Assembly: GCF_028389875.1 (NCBI RefSeq)
Contig: NC_084665.1
Span: forward strand, 97,073,435-97,137,434
Direction: 5' to 3'
Source of the DNA: Rhea pennata
Taxonomy: Eukaryota; Chordata; Aves; Rheiformes; Rheidae
Length of the DNA stretch: 64,000 nt
Positions within the stretch are counted from its first letter, which is position 1. Each line of letters starts with the position of its first letter. The notes under the pieces are model-generated. The model was given only the letters and a program-made list of their open reading frames with translations, was not told where the DNA came from and ran no database searches. This document shows, piece after piece, positions 1-12,025 of the stretch. The position numbers and the translations under genes were made by a program.

Positions 1-1750
1 GTTGGGGGCTTGGGGGGTGTCATTGTTGTTAACAATTCAGGGGAGTGGGCAGCAAGGTTCTCCACCAAGCAGATGTCCTGGGCTACTGTAAAGGATGATC
101 AACTGTACTATGGGATTTTTACTGGGGAGAGGCATACAAAATCTGTTGATGAAGCACTTTCATCTGAAAGTGAGGGATTCTGAGAATGAAGAAACATAGT
201 AAGAAAAAATGAAGACTTCCAATTTTTTTGAGAATGATGACTTAATTTTTCTGAAAAATATGCTCTTTGTTCATAGGCATTGCACGCTTACAGTCAAAAT
301 GAAACCTGGGCAGACTGGTCATGGATATTAGTGTTTGTTAATATCTTTGGAAAATCGTGAAATTTTCCCCTTCTAGATAAGGAAGAGAATGGGCAGTAAA
401 GGTGTACAGATTTCCTGATTAGTGTGCACTCTGCACTAAAGGGAGACTAAGCCTCAGTGTTAGAGGATGGGCTTGGAAAGGACTTTCTCAGCAACTCCTT
501 CCAGGATGACTTGAGGCGAATACTTCAGTAATTAAAAACTAAATTTTGAATGATGCTTCGCTGTAGAGTCTTTTGAACAGTCATCTCATGATAACATTTT
601 TGCTTACTGTTAAGGGAAGCTTATTCACAGGCTTGAAGTAACTGTCAGGAGAAAAAAAAAGTGAAGTAAAGAAGCTAGCTTTTCTTAGGAGTTGGGAAGT
701 GTGGTATGTGCTGGGGAGTCTTATTTTATTCTGTTCATAGGCATCAGACCTAGAATTAAAAAACACTGATGTATGTTTTCTTTAAATCAAGATCTCTCCA
801 AAAATACAAAATATTAAACTACCTGATTTTTAAAAATGATTTAGTATTACCTCTTTTCAGTACTGTTTCTTCATTAAGATTTTGTAATTGTGAAGGAAAA
901 CCATGAAATATTCTTGCTTTTTTGTTTTCTAATTTAACTACATCATTTGTGTGTTGAGACAGTGTAATAATATTGTACATTTTAGCTAGTGCCATGACTT
1001 CCATTTCCTATGAAGACAGATTTGTATATTATAATTATATTATAATTAAATACGATCATACTGTGGAATGTTCCCTTTATAAGATAACGCAAATAAACAT
1101 GGAAAAAATCTTCAATTATGTTTTGAAATTATTCATACCTGTATCCCAGCTTCAATAAGCCATGTTATTGAGTTAGCTCATTCAGACTGGTATGGCTGCC
1201 AAGATTGTCTAATCTCCTCTCTACTTTAATCTGTGGTTTATTAGATGTTGCAGATGACTGGATGTGGACATTGATGGTTCAGGAATAGACAGCTCATGTA
1301 AAACAACCTTGGGGTACTCTTGTACTTTGTTGCACAAGAGAGCATAGAAGGTGGCTACTGATCTGATCATTAGCAGTTTATGAATTAAACAGTACTTAAA
1401 GTATGCCTGCCTTTTGACTTTAAAGGGAAATAGTCTTTTGGACTAAAAAATAATTTGTTTCCCCTTCTGTGTATTAGGTACCAATCTCACAGGACCAGAC
1501 TATTTTCCAGAAAACAGCAGTGTTGTCTTAGTTTGACTGCCAGAATCTCAAGGGAATACAGGTTTTTGTGGTCAAGACTCTACTTTGTTTAGCTCACCAG
1601 TACCTAGCTGCAAAATCAAATTTAGAACAGGCAGTAGAAAAAAAGATGGCTAAAAATTTGGCTAGAGTTCTAGATATCATTTTGCATTGCTGTGATCAAG
1701 TTTATCTGGTCAGGGGTTTTGTGATTGAAAAAAAGATAAAACTTGATTTT

Positions 1751-1818
1751 TATTATTATTATTAGAGCTAAATTGAGATATATATTGTGAGATATATATA
1801 TATATGTATATATATATA
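1751..1818. repeat. (TTA)n followed by (TA)n microsatellite
   Basis: A short TTA run at about 1751-1763 is followed, after a mixed spacer, by alternating TA with a few interruptions at 1790-1818. Simple-sequence DNA with no sign of function. Confidence 0.85.
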
Positions 1819-4800
1819 GGCATGGAGGTAGACCATCTAGAAGAAAAGAATGTAAAAGTCCTGTTTCATACCTGGTTTTGATCTGATTTAAAAACTGAGA
1901 GCATATTTCCAGTCACCATTTCTTTGTTGGAAGTGGTTGGAGAGATGGCACGTATTTGGTATTGAGACAGAAGTACCAAGTGGTGGTATTGCCACAAACA
2001 CCTGGTGCAACATTTTGGTCACAGTCTGCTTTTATTATTATACATTCTGCGTAGATGCAATCCTGTTTTGACTGACCAGCCAAGCTCCGAGCTGACCAAA
2101 AACTAAGTGACTGTTAGTGCAGCAGCAAGTGGGTGCTACACTAACGTGAACAGCTGGCTTCTGGTTAGCTTGAATAAGTTCACGTCCTGTCCAGAATGTA
2201 CCATCAGCCACGGTAGCAGCACAGAAGCCATCTCAGGGCTGCCAAAAGGAATGGTGAATGGTTACTTAATTCACCTCAGCTGTACTCAGGAATATAATGT
2301 AATAAATTGCTGGCACTTAACAAAGAGAATTATTCTGTATGGATTCCTGTATCATTCATCACCAGATTAGCTGGGCACTTTCCAACGGTGCATAAGCAAT
2401 GCGACTTCCGTGTGCTCTGTGTGATCTGTTCTGTCTTCCCTATTCCTTGGTAGTGTGCTATATATTCCCTTGTTGTGAAGAAACGTGTTTTTCAGAAGTA
2501 TACGTGTGTACTACGCCTTTTTGATTGGAGCAGGGTTGGAAATGAGGAAGCATGCCTTGCACAGGGAGTGATGACATTTATGGTCCTTAGGCTGTATGGA
2601 GTTTGCTCCACAGTTAAATGATGGCAGCTCAAGCAAGGCACAAGTGTTTCCTTGTCCCTGTGCTTAGGGCTCTACGTGGTTTATTCCGGCTAGCTGTACT
2701 GAGTCAAAGCTAGTCAGAAATCCACACAGTTTTCCCATGTAATCTGAACAGCAGATAGTTGTCTTCTAGGACTGTATTTTCCTAAGAGGATGGGATGACA
2801 GTAAGTGGTTAGGGATAGATTAAACTTCATAACTAATTGAGGAAGTGGGATAAAACTGTTGTCCTCCCCTCTCTCTCCCTGTGCCCCTTTCACATACTGT
2901 CTTTTGGTGGAACAGGGCAGACTTCATTGCTGCTGATAATGAGGAAGTTTCTGGTATTGTACTGGGCTACCTGATTTTTTAATATGCTCACGTGTCCCCT
3001 TATCTTTGTGAATTTTGCAAAATTACCCTTACAAAGGCTTTAACAGTTAACAGTCTTTTTAAAGTATAGACGAAAGAAAAACTTCAAGGGAGTATTTATA
3101 GCAGGACAGGAAGTGGTGTGGCATTGCTGGGCATTGCTAGTGGACGTGATCCTTCAATTCAAGTGGCTGTGACCTGGATGTCCAAGAAGGAAAAATTAGA
3201 GGTCTGTTGCCAAGAAACTGAGTGTCCTTGGCATGTAGCAAAGCAGCAATAGAGTTTTAATTATCTAATTAAAATGTGGCATCCCATTATTTTATTTTGT
3301 TTATAATACCACTTGTGTATGTTGTTTTGTTTTTTTTCTTCTGACTGCTCTATAGAAAAGGTTCCTGGCTTGAGATGGTAGCAGCAAATGAAGCACGTGT
3401 CATAGAAATGAAGTTGTAACAAAAACAGCAATGCAGAGAGTGTTGACATAGTCATAAATTGTTCCATGCAGGTTTTCCTTCTTAATCTTTGCTAGCTATG
3501 AGTAAATAAAAATTGTTCTGTGAGAGATGTAGGACATTACTGTTTCAAAATTTGTTTTTATTTTTTTAGTATTCTACTTTGTCCTGCATTTTAGCTCCGT
3601 GTCTCTGGGGTGGTTTTCGTTGACTTTGAAATCTATCTTGGAAGAGTTTAAAGGCCCTCACTGTTTTGCTTGGGTTTTTTTGAGTATACTTTGCCTTTGA
3701 TTTGCTCTGATAAATATTTGCTGTGGGACAGATTTCAGTCTTTATTACATCAGTATAAATTACCAGCACAGTCACTGAAGTCCCTGATTACACTTGAGTA
3801 AGTGAAATCAGATGTGGCCTGCATGTCCAAAGCTGGTGTCTCCGTGAGTCTTCAAACTTTCCTGACTAATGAGAGAGGAAAGCTAATGTGTGGGAAGGGC
3901 ACTATGGAAAGTAACAGTGTATAGAAGGCAGCAGGCTCATCCCAGACAATGTTGAAGTGAAGATGATGCCCAGGAAAACAGTTAAATGCGTACACTGATA
4001 AATAAACAGATGTCAGATGGTTCACATAAAAGAATCTAAAATCATGCAGGTATGGATGAGCTAAGAGACACTTTGGTTTAGACACAGAAACCGAGAACGA
4101 GGGGAATCTTATTCTCTGCTTCATTCCTTCCAGTTTAGTGAGGGTGTGTAAATACCCAGCAGTCTTTCAGTAAATGAGCTTTGCTAGACCTGACTGAATG
4201 TGATTTAGCTTGAGTTATTTTTAAATGTCCTTGCCTTTGGCCTTTGAAATTGTCCCTGGTTTGAGTGGTTCTAGTTTTGTTGCTGTTCTGTGCCAGTCTG
4301 TTTCTGCTGAGAGTACTGCGTTACCTCACAGTTGGTGCATGCTGTAGCCCTCGAGCACTTTTGACCCTTTTCTGCTAGTACTCTACTACAAACTTGAGCT
4401 ATGTAAATGCTAGTAGCCCGTATCTTACGAGATAACCTGGCTGCTGCTCGGCTCAATGGCTGTGCTCTGTCCTGCCCGCTTAGCAACCTGCATTGCCACG
4501 CACACCTCACCCCGCTGCACTATTTTGTATATTGGCACCCATTGAATATGGCAAACATGTAATGATTTTGCCACTGATACTCAAAACCTTGCGTAAGTTT
4601 GGGTCTAGCTTCAAACCACAGCTAGTGATGACAACAGAACTAAGCAGGCTGACTAATAAGGGAGAGAAAAAAAAAAAGGCTTTTAGAGATGTTGGACTAA
4701 TTCCTGCAAGTACGAATGATTGCAAAACTACAACTACACAGCAGTTTTATTGTTTTAGCATTGGCTTTTTCTCAGCAACTTTCAAATGTCTACTCACAGG

Positions 4801-5153
4801 CAGTTTCTAGAACAAATAAAGCAACAAACTTTCTCTTCTGAGCTGTAAAAAGTGTGCACTTCTCTGGGTCATGAGTACTGTTATGTCCTCTCTCCTTGGA
4901 ACTCGTCTCATGGAAAAGAGGTATTGCAATATTCAGTATTTGTTGTCTTTTCTATATAAGATAAGTTTTCTTAAAAAAAAAAAAAAGTTATCATGACTTT
5001 ACTCAGGAGATTTTATATAGCTTATTCTCTACCCTAGGAGGACCCTGCCAAAGCCTTTTGGAATGAATGCAACTTAGCTAGGTCTCTAGTAAGGTGGTTG
5101 TTCAGAAGTGATGATACTAGGCAAAATCAGTAGGACATGAAGCCCAGCACATT

Positions 5154-5222
5154 TTCATAGATTTGAAAGTAGAAGGAATCCCAATTATTATCTGGTCTTA
5201 CTTCCTAAATAAACAGGCCATG
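5154..5222 (-). mobile_element. Degenerate old CR1/L3-type LINE 3' tail
   Basis: The stretch begins TCATAGATT, continues with a degraded 'agaagg..tc..atta.ctggtctacttcct' pattern and ends ACAGGCCA. This matches the reverse complement of the 3' end of old amniote CR1 elements, whose consensus reads roughly 'tcatagattccaaggccagaaggga...tctagtctgacctcctg...acaggcca'. It is strongly diverged and far older than the CR1 copies at 22.7 and 50 kb. Assigned by eye from remembered consensus. Confidence 0.45.
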
Positions 5223-5689
5223 AGTCCTTATCTCTGCTATTTCTGCATTAAGCAAAGAACTTTGGTTGAAGTATAATCTATACCTACTGCTGACTGCATG
5301 AGAAAAAAATGAAGACAAGGCACTCCTTGAGATACAAAAATGTGAATTTTTTTTTGATAATTGGTTTTAAATATTTGAGGAAAAATGACCATTTTTGTGG
5401 TAGATATTAGTTTTAAAACTGAGAACCTCTTCTGTGCTGCCACCAGGCTGCTAGGAATCTCCACAGGGCTACTGAGAGTTTAAGAAATAAAGCTGATATT
5501 TCAGATCAGCAATAGAAAGCATGTATTTTCCTGGAGACAAACCTGAACAAGTCTTGCATATAATGGTACTATTTATGTAACAACTCTCATCTTCAGAGAA
5601 GCTACAAAAGCTGTTGAACTGATCTACACAGTTTATTCAAACAGTTTTACTCTGGTGTACATACAGGAAGATTAAACCACTACACTGAG

Positions 5690-5772
5690 GCTGCAGAATG
5701 TATCTGAGGCAGGGCTAGGATTAAAATATTGATTTCTGGCCTCCACAGTCCCAGGCTCAGTTCACTACATTA
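5690..5772 (-). mobile_element. MIR-like ancient SINE fragment
   Basis: The order 'gaggcagggctaggatt', then 'atttctggcctccacagtccc', then 'gttcactacat' follows the reverse complement of the MIR/core-SINE family. In that consensus the segment reads as gagccaggatt, then aggtctcctgactcccag, then a ccactac box. Diverged; no flanking duplications visible. Confidence 0.45.
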
Positions 5773-6055
5773 TGTTGTTTTTACAAATAACATTTGGACA
5801 AATAGATCTTGACATATCAAAAGCATAGCAGACTCTCAGTAAATTAAGCAGGGCTTTAGCTGTTCAGTTTGTGATTTGTGTGTGCCCTATTCTAGTAATC
5901 TCAGTAACTACTGTATGTTTGCAGTGAAACTCACTTATAGCCTGAAGCATACTAGATTTTTTTCCTAAAGCAGAGATAAAAAAGGTATTTATGATAAGTT
6001 CTTGTTGTCACATTGAGATCTGCAAATATTTAAAGGAATTTTACTTCATTCTATT

Positions 6056-6098
6056 AAATATATATTTATATATAAAATATATATGTATATACACACAC
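6056..6098. repeat. (TA)n / (CA)n microsatellite
   Basis: Imperfect alternating TA from about 6056, passing into ATGTATATACACACAC. Simple-sequence tract, followed by a T6/G7 run. Confidence 0.85.
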
Positions 6099-6898
6099 TT
6101 TTTTGGGGGGGATTCTTGTCCATAACCATCTGTAGCTTGCATCTCTCTTTTATTTCCTTGTTTAAGAGACAGAAATAATGGGAAAAACCCTGTAGCCTCA
6201 AAGTTCAAATACAAGTGCTTTTAATGAAATTATCAGATGTCACATTGGGATACTCAGTTTGATATCTGAATGCCAAAACAGAGGCAAGTATGTATTTGAA
6301 AGCTGAAATAAATTATACAAAGAAAATAATTCAAGTATATTTGTATTTGAAAGCTGGTCTCCCAATATCTAAAATGCTGTAAGAACACTGCCACTGCTAT
6401 AGCCTAGTAACTGCAGAAATACCTGAGCTTGGTTAGATGTAGACCAGAACCAGTTTTCTGTATTTCTGAGCTCCAGTTATCTCATTTGCAGCTTACAAGC
6501 AAGCACTGCTTGCTTTTATGGAGCACACTTGAAGTTTGGCAGTCCTACAAAAACAGTATTGGTTTTTAAAACACGTCAAGTTATCTAACAGCATTCTCCA
6601 CCCTTCTTTGTTAGCTGATGCAGTAGCACGATGTCATTTGTCAGAGAGCCAAAACTGGAGACATGCTGCATATGTGAATACCAAGGAAGTGGTTTCCTTA
6701 GCAATAACAGGCATGTGAGAGTCAAAACTTCCTTTCCTCCTCATGTGACCTTTTTCAAAGCACTTCACGTAGGAGACAATAGCAGTGAATTCCAAGCACC
6801 CACAGTGTTCTTGCATTGCCAAGCATAGATTTGCCAAGTGGCCAAGTTATCTTTTTATTAAGGCAAAATTACATTTCCTTACAGTTTCCATTAGGAAT

Positions 6899-6932
<34 letters not shown>
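6899..6932. repeat. (TG)n microsatellite ending in TATATA
   Basis: About 13 uninterrupted TG units followed by TATATATA. A Z-DNA-capable purine/pyrimidine alternation and a likely length polymorphism. Confidence 0.9.
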
Positions 6933-7187
6933 GTGCAGTTTTCCCTGAAATGAAAATCACCTAAAGCAATACAAAAAAATAAAAACATTTTTCTCACCAT
7001 TGTGGACAAAACCTTTTGTTATGCATAAAATCCAAAGTCCTTTCTGTTGAGAGGAAATGATAGCATGAAAGGTTTATCCAGCTTGTTTTCATAGCTGGAC
7101 CTTCCTTGATGCAATACCAATTACTGAAGGTACTTCACTTGTTTTACTTCAGGTAAAAATTGCCACTCCTTATGAAAAGCCCTGAGG

Positions 7188-7223
7188 AGAAAAAAAACAA
7201 ACAAAAAATCAAAAAAAAAAAGA
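7188..7223. repeat. A-rich low-complexity tract
   Basis: Runs of A interrupted by single C, T and G bases (gagaaaaaaaac, aaacaaaaaatc, then an A11 run). It could be a decayed poly-A tail, but no retrotransposon body is recognisable beside it. Confidence 0.7.
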
Positions 7224-7475
7224 GAATGAAGGTGAGGATTTGTGAGGGAAAATAAAAGGGAGGTGTCGTTCATCTCATACATCCTGCACAAGTGCAGTAT
7301 CAGGCCTCTTTTGCTGCTATTCTTATCCTGAATATTTGATAGAGACTTTTCTCATCCCTAAACAGACAGTAATGATAGCCAGAAGTACTCTCACAAAGCC
7401 TTCTGTCCAAGAATCCTGCGGTGTTTTCTGAAAGCAGCTACTAAATTTAAAACTGAACTTCTTATTGAGGCAGGG

Positions 7476-7545
7476 CACTATTATCCCCATTTTTCCTACT
7501 GGGAAGTGTATACAGCAGAGATTTTGATAGGTGTGAAAAGGGCAA
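7476..7545 (-). mobile_element. MIR-like ancient SINE fragment
   Basis: The segment 'actattatccccattttt', followed at the right spacing by '..ctgggaagtgtatacagcagagattttgataggtg', resembles the reverse complement of the MIR 3' half (attattatccccattttacag, then gaaactgaggcacagagaggttaagtg). Diverged, and recognised by eye only. Confidence 0.4.
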
Positions 7546-8851
7546 AAAAAGTCCTGTTAGAGCTGGAAATAGAAATTCAGTATCCTTTCTGTAGTGTAAC
7601 ACATAAGAAACTGTCTTGGATTTCAAAAATTTAAGGAGAATTTTGTAATTACAGTTCTTCTTAGCTTTGATCTTTCTGGCTCAACTGTACCCAGCTCCTT
7701 TGCTAGCTACCTTGTTCTCACACCGGCAAGGCCTGCATTTGGATCTCTGGTGATTAGCAGAGAAGGGGTTCTCTGATTCTCAGGGACCATTGGTTTTCAT
7801 CTTGGTTTTAGTTGTGTGCGCTATATTTGTTTCCCACACACGCACACATTTTCAAGATTTACTCTAAACTCTAGAAGACTAGAGTTTTTCAGAAATGAGC
7901 TGTGAAATGTGGATAGTTGAGTTTGGAGCTGGTCCTTCCAGGGAGGAGGAGAAATCTGATATGAGATGGTTCATCTGAAGATAACCGCACACTGCGTGGA
8001 GGTGATGGTCCTGCCACCAGCAGGCTTGGCAAGCAATAGCATCAGACCAAAGCACAGTGTTGCACAGATTGCATGAGACAAATACAGAGCTGTGACAGAA
8101 GGGGAGCTGAAACCAAAGACAACCATGAAGAAATGGTTAGAGATCATACTCCTAGAGAGCACCTCAGGGTAAGAAGGGAGGATTCAGAAAGCATGTCCTC
8201 CCTCTTTTTCTAAAGTGGCAGAAAAGAGCAAGAAAAAGGTGTGAGAGCCCAAATAATGCTATCCAGAAGCAGGAAGGCAGCAAGGGGCTGCAGACAGGTT
8301 CCTCCTCCAGCAGCAGCTAGAAAAGGATGAAGAGATTTGGTCAAACTCAAGCAAGGCAGTGTCTGACACTGCAATACTACCGAGGTTCAAAATGATGGCA
8401 ACCCCAAACAGTGCTAATTTTATTAGATGCCAGTATTTGAACTTGTATTCCATCCAGAACCTGTTGATTTCCTAGATGGCCGTCACCTCGGTGTCAATAT
8501 AGGAAACATCTAAATGAGTTTTAAAACTGGTGGTATGCAACAAGCTAGCCATGAAGACCAATTTCTTGTGCGAAGGGAGTGCAGTACATTAACAACTCCT
8601 GAAAGACCAGCACAAGAACACAACAGTGGCACATAGGAACAGGAAAGCCAGCGGTGTGCTGGAGAGTCAGAGCACAGGTTACAAGGGCGACCAGCTGGAG
8701 GTGGCATCCAGCCTGTGGCTACAGTGTTAGCTACTGTGGCTCTAGCAATACCTTTCCTATTAAAGAACTGGTTTAAAGATATAGGTTCACTGCATTATAA
8801 CAACCCACCATAGAGCACGCTGTAGGACTATGCACTATTTTCAGTTATTTC

Positions 8852-8874
8852 AAAAAAAAAAAAAAAAAAAAAAA
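8852..8874. repeat. Poly-A run, 23 A
   Basis: Uninterrupted A tract. No retroposed gene or SINE body is recognisable to its left. Confidence 0.9.
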
Positions 8875-11477
8875 GTCATAGGACAATATTCTCTGCTACA
8901 GGTTGCTAGGTAATAGCTTCTTTCATTCTATTTTCCTTTGTATATGTTAAGACAATTTATTTCTCTTTGTGTGTCATTAAGCTCTAAAAAGTATTTGAAC
9001 AATTATTTAACAAATGTTTAAGCAAAAATTCTAAGGACATGTCCCTTTTGGAGAAAATTTGGCTAAATATCCACTGATCTATTCTTTCACAGAACAGATA
9101 ATATGTTCAGGATATGGAAGCTTCTCTCATGTAGTTGTTATTTTTTCCTTATGTCCTTGTATGCTTCAGCTTTACAATTGCTCCCATAGGCCATAAAAAA
9201 AACAAGATATAAAGAAAATATATTCAGCATATTTTGAAAAACAACAAGCAGCATCCTTTACAGGAAATTTGGGTTGAGGCACCCTATACAAACTTTTGTC
9301 ATGTTCTTAGTCTTGTTTAACTGGAACATATTTCAGCTGTGCTGGTTTTTCCAGAGCATTTGCTGATATGATTCAATATAAACTAGATTTCAGATTCTGA
9401 GACTGCTAGAAAATGTTTTGTGGCAAAGTCATTTTGACAGAGCTGCCTTTCAACATATTATCCTTCTGCTGAAAGATCCACCAATGAATCCGATATTTGT
9501 GTCGGGCACTGAGAAGAGCAGTGACCTAATATAAACGGTACTGCCTGGCAGTCACAGCTTGTCATCATAAGTTACTTTCACAGCAGCCCATTCACATCCT
9601 TACTGAATAAATATAGGTATTATATTATTCAGCTGATGGAAAAACTGCAGTTTGCATTCAAATCCATGTACTATGATGTTTCTAGATTTCTAAAAGTAGT
9701 GTGTTTTAACAAAGCTCTGGTATCCGGGAGACAGGAGTGGGAAGGAAGGCAGTACTATGTCCCACAGACATTTTCCAGATATTCCAGCACAACAGTGCTT
9801 TCAGTTTAGTGCATTTTTTTAAAAACTCTCTCTGAAATGGCTATGACAGTACTGATAATCACACAAATTGTTCTGGATTTGGAAGAGCTGCTCCAGCCAA
9901 AATCCCAGTGTAACACAATTTTCAGTTGTGGACACAAGGGCAGAACCTGGGGCCGCGGGCAGGACATGGGCTTGAGCAGATGCACAACTGAGGTGAAACA
10001 ACTCTTTCACCAAAGACGAGTTACATCCCTCCTCCCAGTGCAGACACGCAACCTGGGGTCTTTAAAATGTATGTCTAGGCCCCTCAGCCTTAGCGAGCCA
10101 TCAGATACCTTGCGAGCTGACTGAAGTAAGTAAAAAGTGTGTTGGCAAGCAAGCAACAATGCGCTCCAGAACTTTTTCTAATTATTAACTTGCAAACATG
10201 CAATTTCCCATAAGGCAGATTTTCTGTTGTGAACAGCTGAAGGACACAAAAAAATTCAGCATTTCTATGCTACGGCAAATACCAAGACTTGCAAAACAGG
10301 TTCATTACCAGTTCTACAGGTCTAACTGGAGGACATGGACCTCCTACCTCTGGTTTCATTTGCTGTCACACTCTTCATGCCATGCACTGGACCTGTCCCC
10401 TTCTCTGGTCCTTTTTCCTTGGCTCACACCTGTCTCCCTGGCAGTCTCCGTACATTGACTAGAAAGAGTACAGGACTCCCATGTACTGTTTTTCATGAGC
10501 AGATCTCTGGCAACTTTACCAAAAGGAAAGAAATGGAAAGAATGAGGCAGATTGGCAGCAATTTTGGTGGCGAGGCCAAATGTTGTGGCTAGAGGAAACA
10601 TGCTTAAAAGGAACAGGTGGAAGAGTGTTCATGTGAAAGTACATGGTTGCAGACCCTGGAACAGTACCCTAGCTTCCTAAATCCTCCGTGCCTGCAGCTG
10701 CCACTGAAATCACCAAACAGGTCTGCTCTTGCGCTGCTCCACATGCAGGGAACAAGCTATTGCTGCAGTCAAACACACCACTCCTTGAAGGCGCTGAGGC
10801 TCCTATGGAGAGCCTAAAGGTTTCAGCCCCCACGTGCCAACGTCCTGTAAGCATCATTATGATGTTTAGGCAGGTTTCCCTCCTCCAATTTTTTTAGAGA
10901 AAATTCCTTTTACAAGCTACAGTAAAAGAAAGCCATAAAACCAAGCACTCACATGTTACAAAATGTAAGAATAAGGTTGTTTATGTTCTTTAACTCTTTG
11001 TCTCTACATGATACAATCTTTAATTACGTTCCACCAGCTAAACAATTTGGATCCCATTTTGCTAAATGGAAAGAGAAATGTTACTGCTTATTTTTACTGG
11101 TAATTTGCTGTGGAAAACAATATATTGAACATGAATGGTATATTCAGTGATTTAACATTACCAAAGTAATGATGCTATAAAACTTTGCTGTGAGGTTTTT
11201 AGGTCTTTATACTGCATTTACTGTAAAAATGTTTCAGTGATCAGCCACGGAAAGCCCAAAGCTAAAAAAAAGTCGTTTGGCAAAGGAAGATTTTTAGTGA
11301 ATGCGAAAAGTAATCTCAGAAAAAGCAAAGGACATGGACTAATTACTTTGCTTTAATGTCCTAGACATTCAGCTAGAGAAGCATTATGAAATTCATGTGA
11401 TTAGTGCAAACTGAACAGCTTGTATTTCAAAAGAGAATTATTAGTTTGTGCTGTTTGATGGCAACCTCCCCAACTTA

Positions 11478-11680
11478 TGCAGGGCCCTGATCCTTAAAAG
11501 TGCCTGCACAGTGCATCTGTTTAAGTTAGGCATGTGAGTAGCTGTGCTGTGAAGAAAGGGCAATTTGCAAAGCTAATCTTCTTACAGCTAAAATCAACGG
11601 CAGCCTCACCCTTAACTGTAATTGCACGCAAGCTAGTCTCAGCTGGACAAAGTTAAGCATATTTGCTATCACAAGACTAC
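11478..11680. repeat. Possible very old amniote interspersed repeat
   Basis: The segments 'agggccctgatccttaaaag', 'aagttaggcatgtgagtagc' and, about 120 bases on, 'aaagttaagcatatttgc' recall an interspersed repeat seen in turtles and archosaurs (gggcctgatcctgcaaa..., with aagttaagcacgtg... motifs in both orientations). The similarity is weak and remembered, so the family is left unnamed. Confidence 0.25.
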
Positions 11681-11997
11681 TGTCTGAATGGGTAAATACT
11701 AGTTTTTACAATACAGGGTTTCATATACACCCTTCTTCCCTTCCTTTATTCCCCTATTCACCTCTACCCCAAAATCTAAATTGTTAGGAAATTACACTTC
11801 TAATATGTTCTGGTCTATTCCTTGGAGCAGGTGCAAAAAGCTATATACAGTTACTGATCCCTTATAATCTTACAAATATAACTTGTTTTAAAGTTAAATA
11901 AATATAGAAGCCTTTCTGTGAGAACTGCTGTTTGTGCCTTTGGAGACATTTATGAGAAATATTATGACCTAATTACTTAATTGTTTGCCTTCCAGTG

Positions 11998-12025
11998 CTT
12001 TTATTTTATTTTATTTTATTTTTTA
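11998..12025. repeat. (TTTTA)n microsatellite
   Basis: About four TTTTA units followed by a T-rich end. Simple repeat only. Confidence 0.85.
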
